Origin: Eumeta japonica
Lineage: Eukaryota > Arthropoda > Insecta > Lepidoptera > Psychidae
Direction of reading: 5' to 3'
Length of the DNA stretch: 64,000 nucleotides
NCBI GenBank assembly: GCA_005406025.1
Contig: BGZK01001457.1
Location: forward strand, 62,001-126,000
Below the pieces are notes generated by a model. That model saw only the letters and a list, made by a program, of their open reading frames with translations, was not told where the DNA came from and did no database searches. This document shows, in pieces, positions 14,001 through 29,000 of the stretch. The translations under genes were made by a program, and so were the position numbers. The stretch's first letter is position 1. Each line of letters opens with the position of its first letter.

Positions 14001-17000
14001 ATATAAATCGTTACGAATTAAATAATAAAAGTTATAAAGATTTTTTTTTCTAGGAAATGCCTTTCCCAAAATTTACAATCAATATTAGTCATATAGCGTA
14101 ATAAACTTTATTTCTACCGGGTGACCCACGATATCATATTTTATTTGTCTTTTTTATATAATTTTTTGACAAACATGCGATCGCGTGAATGCGCCTTAAC
14201 TCGCATGTCGACCACGATGCGCCTCGTCGTCAAAATGCATCCGCGCGCTGCGTCACCGCCCTTTGTGCTTAGCCGTCGACCCTTGACGGGAGCGTTGGGT
14301 CGCTTGTGTCACACATCGCTGATAAATTGTCATATCCGTGTGTTGTGTGTGGTGTTCTGTGATAAAAAAAAGGTCAATTTGGGCTTATCCGGATCAAATG
14401 TAGCTTTACTTGTACAGTCAGCGGAAAACACAATATTTACTATGCGGTATCGTTCAGGATTACCATAAAAAGGAAAAAAAAGATCGAATGTTATATCCAT
14501 CCATACAGATGGATGGATTAATGGTTATATAATAAGTACAGACTTATTGTGTAACAAAACGTCTCTCTATCTGTCTGTATATGCGCTTATAACTCGAGAA
14601 GCACTGGTTTGATTTACGTGAGCCTTTCTTTAACTTGAAGACACATTATCAAGATCGCACATTTTAAATAAATAATATGATTTTAACTGACAGGTTATGA
14701 TGCAATTAAAAATCAAAAAAGAGGACTGAAGCTAAGACGGAGAGATTGATTAGAACGATATAAAAAGATACAACACTATATGGATAGTCCTAGTTAGAAA
14801 GAGATAAACATACTTTGTACACCCCTAAAATTAAGCGATTGGGGAGGAAATGCTTTAGCAGTGGGATGTTTTAATCCTGACGCAACAAAATATTATTTGT
14901 AAATGACGTGACCGATGACGTCACGTCAGCTACCTCGAGACAATTGTCTGGCATATTCATCGACATTACAAAAACGCGAATAAGGAGTTTACTTCAAATT
15001 ATTTAATATAACTTCATTTTTTATTAACAGTTCTAGGTAATTTCATCGCTGAATCGTCCTACATATTGTTTGTCGTACTATTGCATAATGTTTATACTAT
15101 GAAACATAACATCCTGCTCATTTCTGTATTGCTCGCTTGAAAGGGATTGAAAGGGTCGTAGTAGGAGAAAGAAAATAGGGCGAGATAATGAGAGAAGGAA
15201 TAGACAAATAGATGGAGTGAGAGTGTGAGAGAGGGAGAAAGAGAGAAAGGCGAAAAGAGAAAGTGCTCGAAATAGGGAACCGGTTTGAGAACGGGACTGG
15301 CAGCGAAATGACAATCCGATTAATACAAGGATCGACACTTTAATAAAATTTCAACCGCAATTCTCTTATGCACGCAGTGGTTTTACATGAGCGTTACACG
15401 TAGTTTTGTGTTGAGATTTAAAGAGATCACTGATGTATTTGTTTCGCTAGGTGACGCCAGTGTTCCATCACGAAGCGGAGTTAGTGTACACCTAAACAGT
15501 GACATTATTTTTTTATGGCTCATGTCACGCGCGGTGTTCGTTCGCAGGTAACGGAGGCTGCATTGATATTCTGCCGCCTCGCACCGACCGCACGGAGGCT
15601 GATCTGCGCGTCGTCATGAGGTAAGAAAAAAATATATCATTTAAAAACACGCGTGTTTATGCATCCGAATGCATTCCTGCAACTAATGAAATTAGTGTTA
15701 GCCGAATGGAAATTTCCGTACATTATATCCGTATTGATTTGGGAATGTAATCGGTTTTGAGAAAGTTAATTTGATATTCCCATAGTTAGTCTTAGCTCTT
15801 ACACATTTTTCTTTCGCCTTGTTCATTTTTAGTGTCGAAACTAAAGCTCTAAATCTGTATTTAAAGCACTGCATCGCCTATTATGTTAAAATGATAGACC
15901 AGCAAAGTAAGATAAATAATGAAATCGACAGTTAAAGAAATTTTGAAAACGAATATTAGAATTTTAAAAGAGAATGTTGTAGCCCTTGTGATTTTATTCT
16001 TCGAAAGAGGTTTTTCATTCTTGCCTTTTTTTTCTTTTACCATACTCGTATGTGTAAATAGCTACAAAGTCATTATATTACACCTTGTGCATCTCGATTG
16101 CAGCATCACTGTCGGGTTGCGGCACCATCAAATTTTTTTATTTAATTTTGTGATTACCTTTATTATTGCTTCTCCAGTAACTACAACAAACAAAATTTGA
16201 AATTTATTAAATGATTGTCATTTGTACTATTTCTACATCTACTGAGGGACACACCGAAATGATCAGTAATAAAAAAACAAGATGTAGGTCTCGACTAAAT
16301 TATTACCTTATTGTTTTTCGAAATATTATCCATTACAATTTATGCACTTTTGCTTTCGATAAAACCAGTCATTGAAACAAGTTTTTTAAGCTTCCGCTGC
16401 TACTTCTGGGTTTTAAAGCGCTGAACACAAAAAAAAATTTTCATTTTATAAAGTGAAAATAAATCATTAAGGCTCAGGTCAGGACTGTACGGAGGATGGA
16501 TCAAAAATTCAACATTTTTCCGCCTCGAAAAAATCGTTTGTTTTATAAGCGGTGGGGGAAATCGCGTTACCATAATGTGAGTTGATGCACCCTAAAGGTT
16601 ACCTGTATGATGTACCAATCGGCGGTCACCCTGTAATGTAATTAGGGCAATGTGTCTTTTTGATACAAACGGAACGACTATTTTTTAGATACGCTATGAT
16701 AATGCCTACTCTCATCAGCTTAAGCTCATCGTCGAAGATTCAAATTACCGTTTGGTGTTTTCCTTCAGGCTCATATATCTATGATCCGTCACCTGAGACG
16801 ATATTATAGACGGCTTTGGATTTTCCTTCATACAAACGCTAAAAAGTAAACCAGCACCAATTGATACGAGCTGTATGTTGCTCCTCAGACAAATTATTGG
16901 ATGCCCGAAAGGATCTTTCTGACACCTAATCGATTATGCAAAATAATATGAATTACAGTCGTTCCAATACACATAGTTTCCCGAATCTGCTATGTTACAT

Positions 17001-20000
17001 CTACAACTATGTGCATGAATTTTCAGGCATCACCTCTGTTTCTGGTCGACCTATTGGAGGTACGGTGTTGAGAGAGACACAACCTTGTCGGAACTCTGCA
17101 TACCATTGGTATATTGCCGTATGACTGGGTGCTTTAACATCATAGATAGAAACAAGCTCATACTACAACGTCCGAGTGCATTTGGACATACCCCTCAAGT
17201 TAAAATTGTGATAAATCATCGTACGTAAATGTTCAGGCGTGAGCTCCGTTTTGTTATCAATTTTCTTATTGATTATGTAAACGTCATTACGATCCTAAAT
17301 GGCCAGTATTTACGTAACGAAAAAATGTTTTATTCTAACTTAGTCCAAAGTACTCGAATCCGGATCATTTATGTGTAATCCTCATATTCATTTTTAACAT
17401 AGCTATTCTCATTAAAAATGTTAACAGGCTTAAGATAACGGGTGTCTATGATCTTATAACCTAATGAATCGCCTGCAAATTTAATTGACATCTTATTTGA
17501 CATTAAATAACATTGTAGTAGATATTCTAATACTCCTGATTTCGGATAAAAGGAATTTGCGTCAAAGTGCTTTTTAAAAAATTACTTGAAACTTTTTAGT
17601 AGAAATTTGCATAAGGGGAAAGTTTTTCATTGAATAAAATAATGAAGGAAAAATATTCGTGTTACGAAACTGTAGAACTCCGCTTGCACGGACTAACGCG
17701 TTAATTATTATGTATGAGGTGTGACGTCACGTTTGAATTTAAAGTAAAAACGCGCATGCAGCCGTTCAATGATGCTAATTTTATGCGATGTCGACTCAAA
17801 TCCGAGTCCACTTCAAATGCATCCTCCACATTATGCCGTGAGGTCAAAGCGACATAAAAACGATATCGTTTCGTACTTCTGTGAACGCGTCACGAACGAC
17901 TGGCTTTCTGTCAAATAAACAAAATGAACTCGATCTCGACACAGTGAGACCAAAGAAAATTTAATCAGTATAACAATCAAAATGACACAATTTGGTGTTT
18001 TCACATATTAAAGTTAGGTAAATATACTCAGTGAGTTTATGAAGAAAATATCATTAAATTGACAACGAATAGGAAACGCAGTAGTTACCTGAAACGTACT
18101 CAGAATCTTTTTCTTTTTTCTGATTCTACATCCGATGTGGAAATGAAAAATAAAAATATTATATTGCCGTAAAGTGGTATAATGAAATGGCAATGATCTC
18201 TAAAATGTTCATCGTTTATAAAATGTGAAAATCTATAATGATATTTTATCAAATTGTTTTCTTTTACTGAATGCTGAAGGAAAAGGGAAAAACAAAAAAC
18301 TGAAGGATTTTCGGGTTTTTTCAAAATGAAAATCAAACAGCGAATTGAATAGGTAACATTCACAAGATAGGTATTAAAATAGATAAAAACAAAAATTTCT
18401 GCATCACAACTTTTATAAAAAGATAGTGACATATAAATAATCTTTTGAAATTTGTTGAAGCAGACTTTCATACCTTTATTTACAATCGATTTTATACTTC
18501 ACTAGCTTCTGCCTTCGACTCCGCCCCCGTGGCTATATAATTAATTTTTCATTCTCTATATCGAGTAATCTTGCTATCATCGATACCGTTTCGATAATGT
18601 TTTCGATTCAAGTTCCGATTTTACAGTGGACTCTGGCTAGACCCGTCGTCCGTCGCGTTCCCGCGTCTTTCTCTTTACCAATAATTGCGCTATCCTCTTG
18701 ATTCCGCTTTGGATATCGATTCCGGTTTCTTCTAAATTACTGCAAAAAACCGCATCAGTGGAAGATAGAAAACATCATCCCAGATAACCTCATGCCTATA
18801 ACCCAGAAAATATTTATCTGTGCAAAATTTCATCTAATTGCATTCAGCCGTTCATTCATAAAATTACAAACAACCAAACATCGTCACAAAGTATCACATT
18901 TGTAATATTATAATATTAGGATCAGTACTGACAAACGACTTAACCTAAAAACGCTATTTTCCACTTTGATTTATTGTCGCTTCTTATTATTATTATTATT
19001 ATTCATCTCATAGTTACAATTGGATTGTTCTCTCTTATCTTCTCGTTTTTGCTCTACCTAACCTTTCCTAGCATATTTGCTTCACCCTTTCTCCATCTCA
19101 ATAATTCTCATCGCTATCACCACTCCTTCTCTAAACAAAACAAACAATAAAGATAACAAACACAATACACAAAATCAATGACTTTTAAATAATCTAGTCA
19201 CAAGGAGAGTCAAACAGCGGTGTGCTTTAAACCATCATTTGAAATAATTAACTGTTAAAGTTAAAAACTAAACACGTCATGATACGTTGTTTCAAGTTCA
19301 CAATCATCAGTTTACCAAGTTAATTTTAAAGATAATGACATTAGTGCCATGAAATTAATGTCCCAAATGCTAATATATCTCTAAGATTACCTATATTTTG
19401 ACATGTTTAGTTTTTAACTTTAACAGTTAGCAGTTAACTATTGCAAATCAAACTTTGAAGCACACTGCCGAACAGATAAACGTGTAATAAATAACCAGTA
19501 ATCTATATTTTATATGATGATAAAGAGTTCTATCAGTTTTCTAAGTTTCATCAAAATTGGATAATTCATTAACGGATTGCAAGTAATTAATAAAACAAAC
19601 GGATAGTATAGTTTATGTATTACACAACGACATTCTCTATTAATACCAGATTTACATATATATAAAAATCTGTATAACTATTGTTGAGTTATGAAAAATC
19701 ATTCAAACGAACAGACAGGCAAAATAACAAAAAGTAGCCTAGGTCCTTTCCCTGGTGTCAAATAATCTGTATGTCAAATTTTAGCAATATTAGTACAGCT
19801 GATTAGACATGAAAACGTAACAGGCAAACAGACAGAAACATTTCCTTATTTATAGTATTAATATAGATTACTTGAGTTGCATTTTGGGAACACTTTGCAA
19901 CACAGGGACATAAAAATTTCAATTTATCTAAATAATTTTAGCATAATAAGTATCCTGAAGTAATAAAAAAAATTTTTATCTTTTTAGTACATTAATTTCG

Positions 20001-23000
20001 TGCCTACAAAAATTTACTTTATATTTTTGTGTTTAATTTTTAATGGTAAAACGGTTAAACATAGGCATTTTAAGTAAAAAAAGAAGTGATATAGTAAAAA
20101 CGAAACTGAAGAGTATACTAAACGTCGAACGTCACAATGTTTATAAAACACAATCGTCTGTTTGTCGGTCGCTCGTAGTGTGTAGCTCTAATTTAAGCGT
20201 CTGGCTTATGCCCTTTTTGCTGACTGCGTAAGGGGGACTCGACCCAGACATTTAAATTTGTTTCATTCTATACTTCTTCTTTAATAGAATTATCTAGAAA
20301 CCTAACTATTGTATTTGAATGAGATCAAATACATTGTTAGACGTCTATAGAACTTTTCAAAAATTTTGCCATATTATGTTCCTAATAGTGGAGTAGGTTC
20401 AGAAAATGTGTATAAATATAAATTATTAAATTCAATAAAAGTATGTCATTCTTATTCGTCTTAAAATTTCCAACTGAAATGTAAGAAATTTTACGTATGT
20501 TTTAAAACTCAATTTATGCATTAAAATTTTAGAAAGCATGCAATAAAAAATATATAATAAAAAAGGTTTACAAGTCTTCAATTAGTCCATATCTTCAACA
20601 GTTTAGCAAAGTTGATGTCACTCTTTCGAATGAAAATCCGTCTATTAATCCACAACACGTATTCATAATTTTTTCTTGGGTAATAGGTTTTGTTACACTG
20701 TGAAGTTGTTTATTTACATATATAAGTGTTTAGTTAAGAAAACGAGTTGCTTAACGGGACCAATTCCTAGAAGAGAAGCATTATGTTTGTTATCAATGTT
20801 TTGCTCGTTAAAGACCTTGACCGCAGCCAATGCATTATCTCTTGCACGAGAATTCAATAGTTTAGCAATGATGTTTCTAGTTCGCGGAGATTCCGTGTTC
20901 AGTTTGGGTACTGGATGGAATTTTACATCGACAGTAGCAAGCTCACAAGAAACTGGTCTCGGTCACGTGGTGGTAGATAGTAAGCGAATGTTTACTCTTG
21001 GATTTCGGAACTTAATAGATTTCAATGTTGATTTCTCGTAACATTTACCCCATATCGAGAATCTCAATACTTAATTCGTGATTGTATAACATAGTGTCGA
21101 GTTGTCTTTCATCGGCCGGGCCTTTGTTCCCCTGGTTTCAATGTCATTTCATCGTGATAGTTTGACATATATTCTGACTATTTATAGCTTCGTTTAGCTC
21201 AGCACGAATCAAAGAAAACTTTGCATCAAAATAATTAGTAAATTTAATTTGTATTTTAAATAGAATAGTTTTAGATTTTTTAATATTGGATTGTTGCGAT
21301 TCGAGTTGTTTATTCATATCGCTCTTCACTTGTTTAATCTCATCTCCAATACAACGCCAATTCCGGAGACCTTAACGTTAATAAGTGTTGCGACGGCTGA
21401 TTTATTGCTGCTAGTTGGCGGTACGAGCTGGTAACGGGAAATCACAACTTTACCTGGGGCCATTAATGCAGGAAAGATATTCAGTTTTGGCTATTTGTTT
21501 TGAATCCAACTCTGCCGTACACTAATGTACTCAAATATTCCTAGCGGTATTTTGGCCCACTTGATTTCCAGTAATGTTTTCTCACGAGCCTCGGAGGACA
21601 TGTACGAAAAAAAATTGTTTTTAGTAGTAAATTAGATCAAAATAGTGCATATCATCTAAATACACGCCAACAAAGGCCCACAGTTTAGTGTACAGTACGT
21701 CGCACGAAACTCTGTCGTGAAGTTAGTCACGAAAGCGTCACAATTGCATAAAATAGGAACACGGAGGGTAACGAAGAAGAGTCGGGAAGTGTTAAACCTA
21801 CGCATCGCATCATTCGCAGGCGATTCAGAGCGGTAGAACTTCGTGCGTTGTACTGTACAAGCGAGTCTGCGGTAAGAAAGTGCTAAGCGCCGTGAAAAAC
21901 TACGGCTCTTGCGCGTTTTAATATAACCCACCACGCTGATAATGTTTCCTAAGTTTATTTTCACTACAATAAAATTAAATTCACTTCCCTATAGACCACT
22001 TCTGAACTCAACAGAAACAGATCGATGACTTTAGGAAAAAATTCATGAAAAGCCACCACTTAAACTACTAAAATCCTATCAAATATTCGAAGTAACTTAA
22101 TACGTTTCAGTTTTAATTCTCTTTGAAATACAACTTGCACGCTTTCGTTACCTATCACCTTTATAGAACTACCACTGGACGAATCACGGTGGACTTTCTT
22201 TGTGTTCAACAAAAATATCGAGGTCATGCGCCATCACGATATTACGAACAGTTCGAAAACGCAAGGTCACACTTAAACACATTTGCTATTACCTACCCGA
22301 GGTAATAAAAATAATAAGCACTGAATATTTTCTAGACACTCAGCACTTCCCTTTTCATACAATCTTAAGCACTGGAATAGAACACATAGAGACGAGACAA
22401 TAACATTAATATGAAGTAACTTGATTTATTTATTAGTTTTAAAACCTCACGGCTAACTTAAATGATAGATTATTAAAACTCCATATCGTAATAGAAAAAT
22501 GAATAGAGATCACTGGATATTTTCTTTCATTACCGTTTTTTTCTGCACTTACTTGCCAAAGAGTAGATATTTCCAAGTAATGATCTCATAGAAATAAATT
22601 ATTGAAATTATCAATTTTAAATTTAGTTGGTTTTAGTAAGGTGGTATCGTTTTTTAATAAGGTGATAATAAGACTGAACGAAATATTACGAACGCGTTGT
22701 ATAATAATTTATCGGCACCTAATACGAGTGAGCGGTAAATTCTAATTTATAAGTAAGCAAGATGTCACAAAAATGTGACTAATATATAATTTTTAGGTAT
22801 CGATGCTCTCTACAAAATTGTGTATTTTACATAGTCTTACATAATATTCCTAAATTTTTATTTTATTTGAAAAATTTTTGTTTCAATATTACTTAAAAGC
22901 AAGGTACCAGTGCTAACGGAATTATGGTAGAATGGGAAATCGATATTTAAATTATTTCAATTTATTTTAATCCAATTGTTATTCTGTAAATTGCTACCTC

Positions 23001-26000
23001 TGACACATGATCGAAAGTGTGATGATTTCAAACAATGAAAGACACGACACGATTGAATCAATTGAATCAATTGACAATGTACAATTTGTTTGCAAGGATT
23101 GTCACAAACCGTCTCATATACTAGCTTAGCGGCCTGCAACCATCCAAATAGGATGGTCTGAAAATTTTATTTATTTTCATAAAAAAAATATTAATATTGT
23201 AATAAACATAAATAAGACAAACTCGTGTAGGTAATTTATGAAAATTCTGATAAAAGGCGCTTAAACGATCTGACAGGTATGTTGCGGCTCGTTTTGATGT
23301 CCTATTACTTTAGACACTTTTCTATAATTTTTATTTGTTTGATATTTAATTAATAAATATAAATTTAGTAACATATCGACGTATTTAATATCTGACGCTG
23401 GACAACGCGAGAGTGAGTTCCTCCGTATTAACATTTAAATGCCGCATGTCTGATGCAAAATTACTAATATTTACAGGCATAATGTATTTTTCCGCATGTA
23501 TGGTAAAGAATCCTCTGTGCATGAATCGGCCTAGCTCTTGATCGACTTTGAATAGAATCCATCAAAACAATATTGGCCCTTTATAAAAGCTATAATACGT
23601 ACGGCGCAATGGAGGTTCTTCTAATTTCAGAAATAAAAAAAAGATACAAACAAATATCGAATTTATTTCTCTTAAAATTATGTTATAACTACGATCCAGA
23701 CGACAAGCGAATCGATCGATGAGTTTTTAACTTAAATCAAATTAAAACACACTCTCCATGCCTCGGAAGCACTTTATGCTATCGGTCACGGACTTAGACG
23801 CCGCATCGGTGACGACGGTTTTTAGCGGCCCCCGACCGCATTGAACCAGTGTGGGGGGCTTAAGGTCCAAACTTCCCAAAGTTAAAATATTGACAGTACG
23901 AAAAAGGAATCGAGGCTCTATCGTAACTAAGACAGTCCTGAACTCGATACGTTCGTAAGTATTCACCTTTGCTTATCCGCTGTCGTGACTGTAGATAAAA
24001 TGTATAATGTTCCAGTTATCCCGCATCTCGCTGCACGTGGGAGCGTCGGCTGTCCGTGCGCATCCTGGGGTCCCGGGTAATGTACGTGCAGACCGACCGG
24101 CCGCGGTACCGGCCCGGCGACGTGGTGCGGCTGCGCGTGCTGCAACTGCGCACCGATCTCACGCCGTCCAACGCGTCGGTAAGTATCGTACAGAAACGCA
24201 CACCTACGAAACATGATTTAAATTACTCCGGTTCAACTTGGGTAAGTTGAACCGGAGTAATTTAAATCAATAAATAATCCGGAAGGGTTTCCGGAATAGT
24301 GCCGGGGCAATCGAGCTTCGCTCGGCGTCATTCGCATTCGCCTTGGGAATACGATACCTTCCCAACTTCGCACGGAAAAAGTAGCTTATGTTTATTCACA
24401 ACAATAAATATTTAGGTACATAATATACGTACACGACGTAATACGTAAAATTTTCTTCATCAAAGTACACATTTTCATTGAAATCATTAAAACCGCTTCC
24501 GATATACTGATCAAGAAATTAGTATATGTTCAAGGATTGCACACTTAAAGACATAAGAAACAATTTTTTATAGTAGCTAATTAGCAAGAGGACGAACTAA
24601 ACTCGATTAAAAAATACTGAACGTTTATGAGTATAAAATTTTTGGATTAGATAATATACAAAGCCATTTAATTTTTTTTATCGTTCACAATTAAAACTGC
24701 ACAATATTAAAATTAATAATGAGCCGTTCAATGTAAAAATTACTGACAAGAAAACTGTACAGTATTCAAGTATTACTGTTGCATGAAAATAAACGAATTT
24801 ACAGAATAAATTAATGCAAATTAATAAATATTCTTATTTATATAGTCAACTAATATTTAAAAAACTACGGCCTATAACACATTATGTATTTAATATGATT
24901 ATCTAAAAATAGATATCTATTAATACTAGTGACAATAAAATGTTTCGACAAATCTATTTAGTGACCCGTGAATCTTCATTAGTAAGTATTGATTTTTTTC
25001 TCTAGGGAAAATCATGGTCGAGAGAATCTTTTTCACGAGAATGTATTTAATGATAATTCATTTTACATGTAAATGAATTAGTCTGTTCTTGTAATTCTAA
25101 TTCCTTCCGTCCTAACATAGAGAACAGAAGGACCTAATGCATAGCTAGAACTCTAACGAGTTAAGATTTAACATTAATCGAGGAAAATTTTGAAAGCTCC
25201 GTATCAGTATTTTCGTATTAAGAATTATACAAGCGAACTCGCAGTATTTGCTTATATGTTTAAAGCACACCATAGACAATATGAATATAATAGAAGACGA
25301 CCGCTAATGAAATAGTACCGACATGCTTGAAAATCCGCCGAGCAATCGTCGTAACACTGACATCGATTCCCGGCCGGCGCGGCCACGTATGCAAATCATC
25401 GGCCCCGAACGGCACGACACCGATTCGCCCGATGTTAAAACGGCAGGATAAGTTATTCAGATTTGATGGTAAAAAAATCGTTTGAACCGTGACGTCGCCG
25501 CTTCTATATTTTTGCAGTTACGTGACGTCATGAACGTGAGACTGCCCGTGTACACTAAAATTGATACTTTTGCATGTGGCAGTTTGCAGAGTGATTACTG
25601 CGTGATATAACTCGGAAATTAATTTGATTAGTTCAGTCGTTTATTGAGTGTCGGGCTCGTTCCGTTGAGCACTATTCATATTGTTGATATCGTTAAATTT
25701 GAAGTGCCTTTGTTTTTCTGTCTGTAATCTGTAAGTTCTGTGTCTGTTTCTGTATTTCACTTTACTCGCGATTTTTGTCTAAAGACCTAGAATCACGACT
25801 GTCGCTGTCCAAGTAGATATGTGAGGCAAAGTCACCGGCATAAAACATGTTTTGAAAGTTATTGCTGATGAATCACTAAGCTACACGTATACCAAACACA
25901 TGAAGAGGGACGTGGGTAAAATACGGCCATAATAAAAAAGAATCGTTGATATTATTTTGATATACGACGAGTTATCGACTTTGAACATTTTTTATTTCAA

Positions 26001-29000
26001 CTTTTACTGCGACTTCTTCAGTAGAAAAAAAAATGAAATATTTATGTAACTTTAAAAATAAAGTGAAAAATTAAATATACTATTTTATTCGGAATAAAAT
26101 GTCTAAAATTATATTTACCGTATACCGTATATACAATTTATATTTACCATAGCATTATAACAAGTATTTATAATATAGAAATTGTCACGAATTTGATTTC
26201 ACCGATATGCTGAGGAAAAGCCGCTAAAAATTTTTGTAAAATTTAGTTAATTTGAAATACGAAATTGTGCCGAAATTGACCGAACCCGCTCAGTAAAAAA
26301 TACGTTGTATGTACCGCTAAAAACATAAACCAAAACAATTAGTTAACTCTAACAAAAGCCTGACGCATGGCACGAGTTCGATTGACGCGACCTCTGCGGC
26401 TAAGATATTGAATATTCGGTTTTACCTGTTCTGGTTCGCGTCCCAAGACAAGAAACATGTTATATTCGTGTCACAATGTACAAATATGTCACGTTACAGT
26501 TTATGCGACGAGTCAACATGTCCAACGATTTCATCAACCGGTGTCTGAGCTCATAATTTTGATAAATATCTGTCTATCAAAGTGAACAATTTCTGTGTAC
26601 GAAACTATAGTTTAACTACGCGAACTATAAGTTATTTAACGATATATCGATATCGATATAACGATAAGACTGCAAAACGAAATTCCCTATCCAATTTTTT
26701 TTTTGGCTTATGACGAATATACGTGTATATATATATATATCTTCTAATTGGTTCGAAAATCATTATAAACGTTTAATTTACTGCTTAGCATTTTTGAGTA
26801 ATAGTTTAATTCGTCTATTTACTATTCACACATGCATTATTCATTTTCACAGAATAATTTATATAAGTATCTTGTTTGCTTACGATGCAAGAGCAACTTT
26901 GAAGCGCCAAATTTTCTAAGAATTTTTAATATTTTAATAATCATTATATCGTTCTATATTTACTTTCCTTAAAATTTAAATAAACCATCTTGAATCGGTT
27001 GTATTAATCATCTATGCGTATGTATTAAAGCAGAGAATGTTATCATAATAAATAAGTGATTTTAATGACTATCTTATTTATTCATCGCTACATTACTTGA
27101 AACATTATTTTTTAAATATAATCCGATCGCAAAACAATCTATTATTTTTAGCGTTACATTGCCTAGTATTTGTACAAAGTAAAATATAAAGTTTCTCAAG
27201 TAGCCAAATAATATAATGGCAAATAATGTATTGCTATTAGACTCTAATATATTTTTTTTAACTTTTAAAAAATACATCTTTTTTCAAATTTAACTACATG
27301 GTGACAACGTTTAGTATACAGTTTATGTTATTTTTCGAAACCGTTTCTTTATATTTTTTTTCACTAAATTAAATTTTTGAAAATAGTGTCAACTGCAAAA
27401 AAAGATACAAATCCATATTTGTTTCAGATCGAATCTCTATGGCTCGAAAGTCCCGGCGGCGTCCGTGTGATGACGTGGTCCTACCTCCGCCCGCGGCTCG
27501 GCCTGTCACAGGCGCAGTACACGCTGGACGAGCGAGCGTCGAGCGGCGCGTGGAAAGCCAACGTTCGCGCCGATGATGGATCAATGGTATTATTAAATTT
27601 TTAAACATTGTTATTGCACATAAATTTCAGTAATCACATAAAAATTGATCTATCTATTGAAATGTTTTTCTTCGTGAAGTGCACTTTAAAAAGAATATGT
27701 ATTATATTTTTAGGGTTCTGCAGAATTTTCAGTTGGTGAATACGAGCCGCCGCCTTTTCAACTGAGCGTACGGCACGCCCCGCGTGTTCTAAGAACAAAC
27801 GATAGACTGACTTGGACAGTATGCATCAGGTAAAAAAGTTAATTATCTATTAATACACAAAAATATTTTATGAATCAAGTAATTGAATTACATCGCACTC
27901 AAAAACTGAATCTACAGTATATAAAAAAAAATTACAAAACATCTGGCCAACGTGGGAATCAGACTCCTGCCTTCGGGGTTGACATGAAAAAAAAGTATAC
28001 CTCAATTTTACGAATGCACAGCTAAACCCTATTTTTTTCTAATTCTTTTGTTTCATCATTGCTTACATAAAACAGGAGCCTGTTTAATTTCATCAGAATC
28101 AATAAAAAAAAATTAAAAATATACATGTAATGAATGTGGAATTGGACGGACAGACTAATAGAACGAAACTATTAAGAGCAATAGTTTCGTTGGGTTGACT
28201 GCAAAACCTTAAAAAGATAACTGAATAAATGTCGAATCGATTCGCGAAATTCGATGTTTTCAATATCGATAAAAGTGAAGATATGTTTGAAGTTAGGAAA
28301 TTAAATATTGAATACTAGCTAATTGAAAATCAAATCTATACATTTTATAGAGAAACTTATATGCTTCATAGAGCAACTTATTTTTGACAAAATCATGGAA
28401 TCATTCAGATACCCATGGGGTGAGGCAGTAGAAGGCATGCTCGTTATCCGGCTGCGCGGCGCCGGCGGCGGTGTCCGGACCGCCCTCAGGGTTCGCGCGC
28501 CTCGCGCTTGTCACCGACACGCGGTAGCAGCGCGGCGGGTCGGTCTCGACGGCTCTCAGAAACCGGACGTGATAGTCGCAGATTTCTCTTTTCAGGTATA
28601 TTTTTAATGAGCGTTAGTAAATAAAATTACTGAGTTTTTGTCGCCGTACGATCTATTTTATCACGAATATTTCAAGAATAATAGTATATTATGATACCAC
28701 ATACTGTAACGAATACACATTACAAGCAACTGAGATTTTTTTGTGTTCATTCAATGTGCGACACTAACGTAGTAATTAAAGGAAACTGTTTTGAAATTAC
28801 AATACTATTTTTGCACAATAGTCCTCACTAAATAGGATAAAAATATACACTCATAAAAACAAAACGTGTGTATTCAGTATTACTGAAATAAAACAATTTA
28901 CTACAAAACCACTTAAATATATTTACTTGATTGTACTTGTGAACGCACTAGTTGCAAAAATAAAAGTACAGGACGGGACTCGAATCACGATACATATCCC

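Larger units (their letters stand above)
4462..15547 (+). other. Intron 2 (11 kb)
   Basis: Runs from gtaagt to ttcgcag. Mostly AT-rich with several repeats listed separately (5590, 5841, 8633, 10318, 11040, 12298). Two GC-rich islands lie at about 13600-13920 and 14160-14360. I saw no exon with family resemblance. Confidence 0.6.
15621..24015 (+). other. Intron 3 (8.4 kb)
   Basis: Runs from gtaaga to ttccag. Holds a mariner relic (16240-17310), a complete Helitron-like element (18502-18921), an inverted-repeat element (19213-19474) and a SINE-like piece (23745-23880). The rest is AT-rich with no exon seen. Confidence 0.6.
24179..27427 (+). other. Intron 4
   Basis: Contains the hairpin at 24214-24269, a GC-rich patch about 25330-25450 with TGACGTCA at 25523-25530, and AT-rich DNA. 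No exon seen. Confidence 0.6.

Noticed and set aside
13676..14053. 125-codon frame in intron 2
   Set aside because: Not similar to any family I know, overlaps another frame on the minus strand, and no phase-fitting splice sites join it to exons 2 and 3. Kept only as a GC-rich island.
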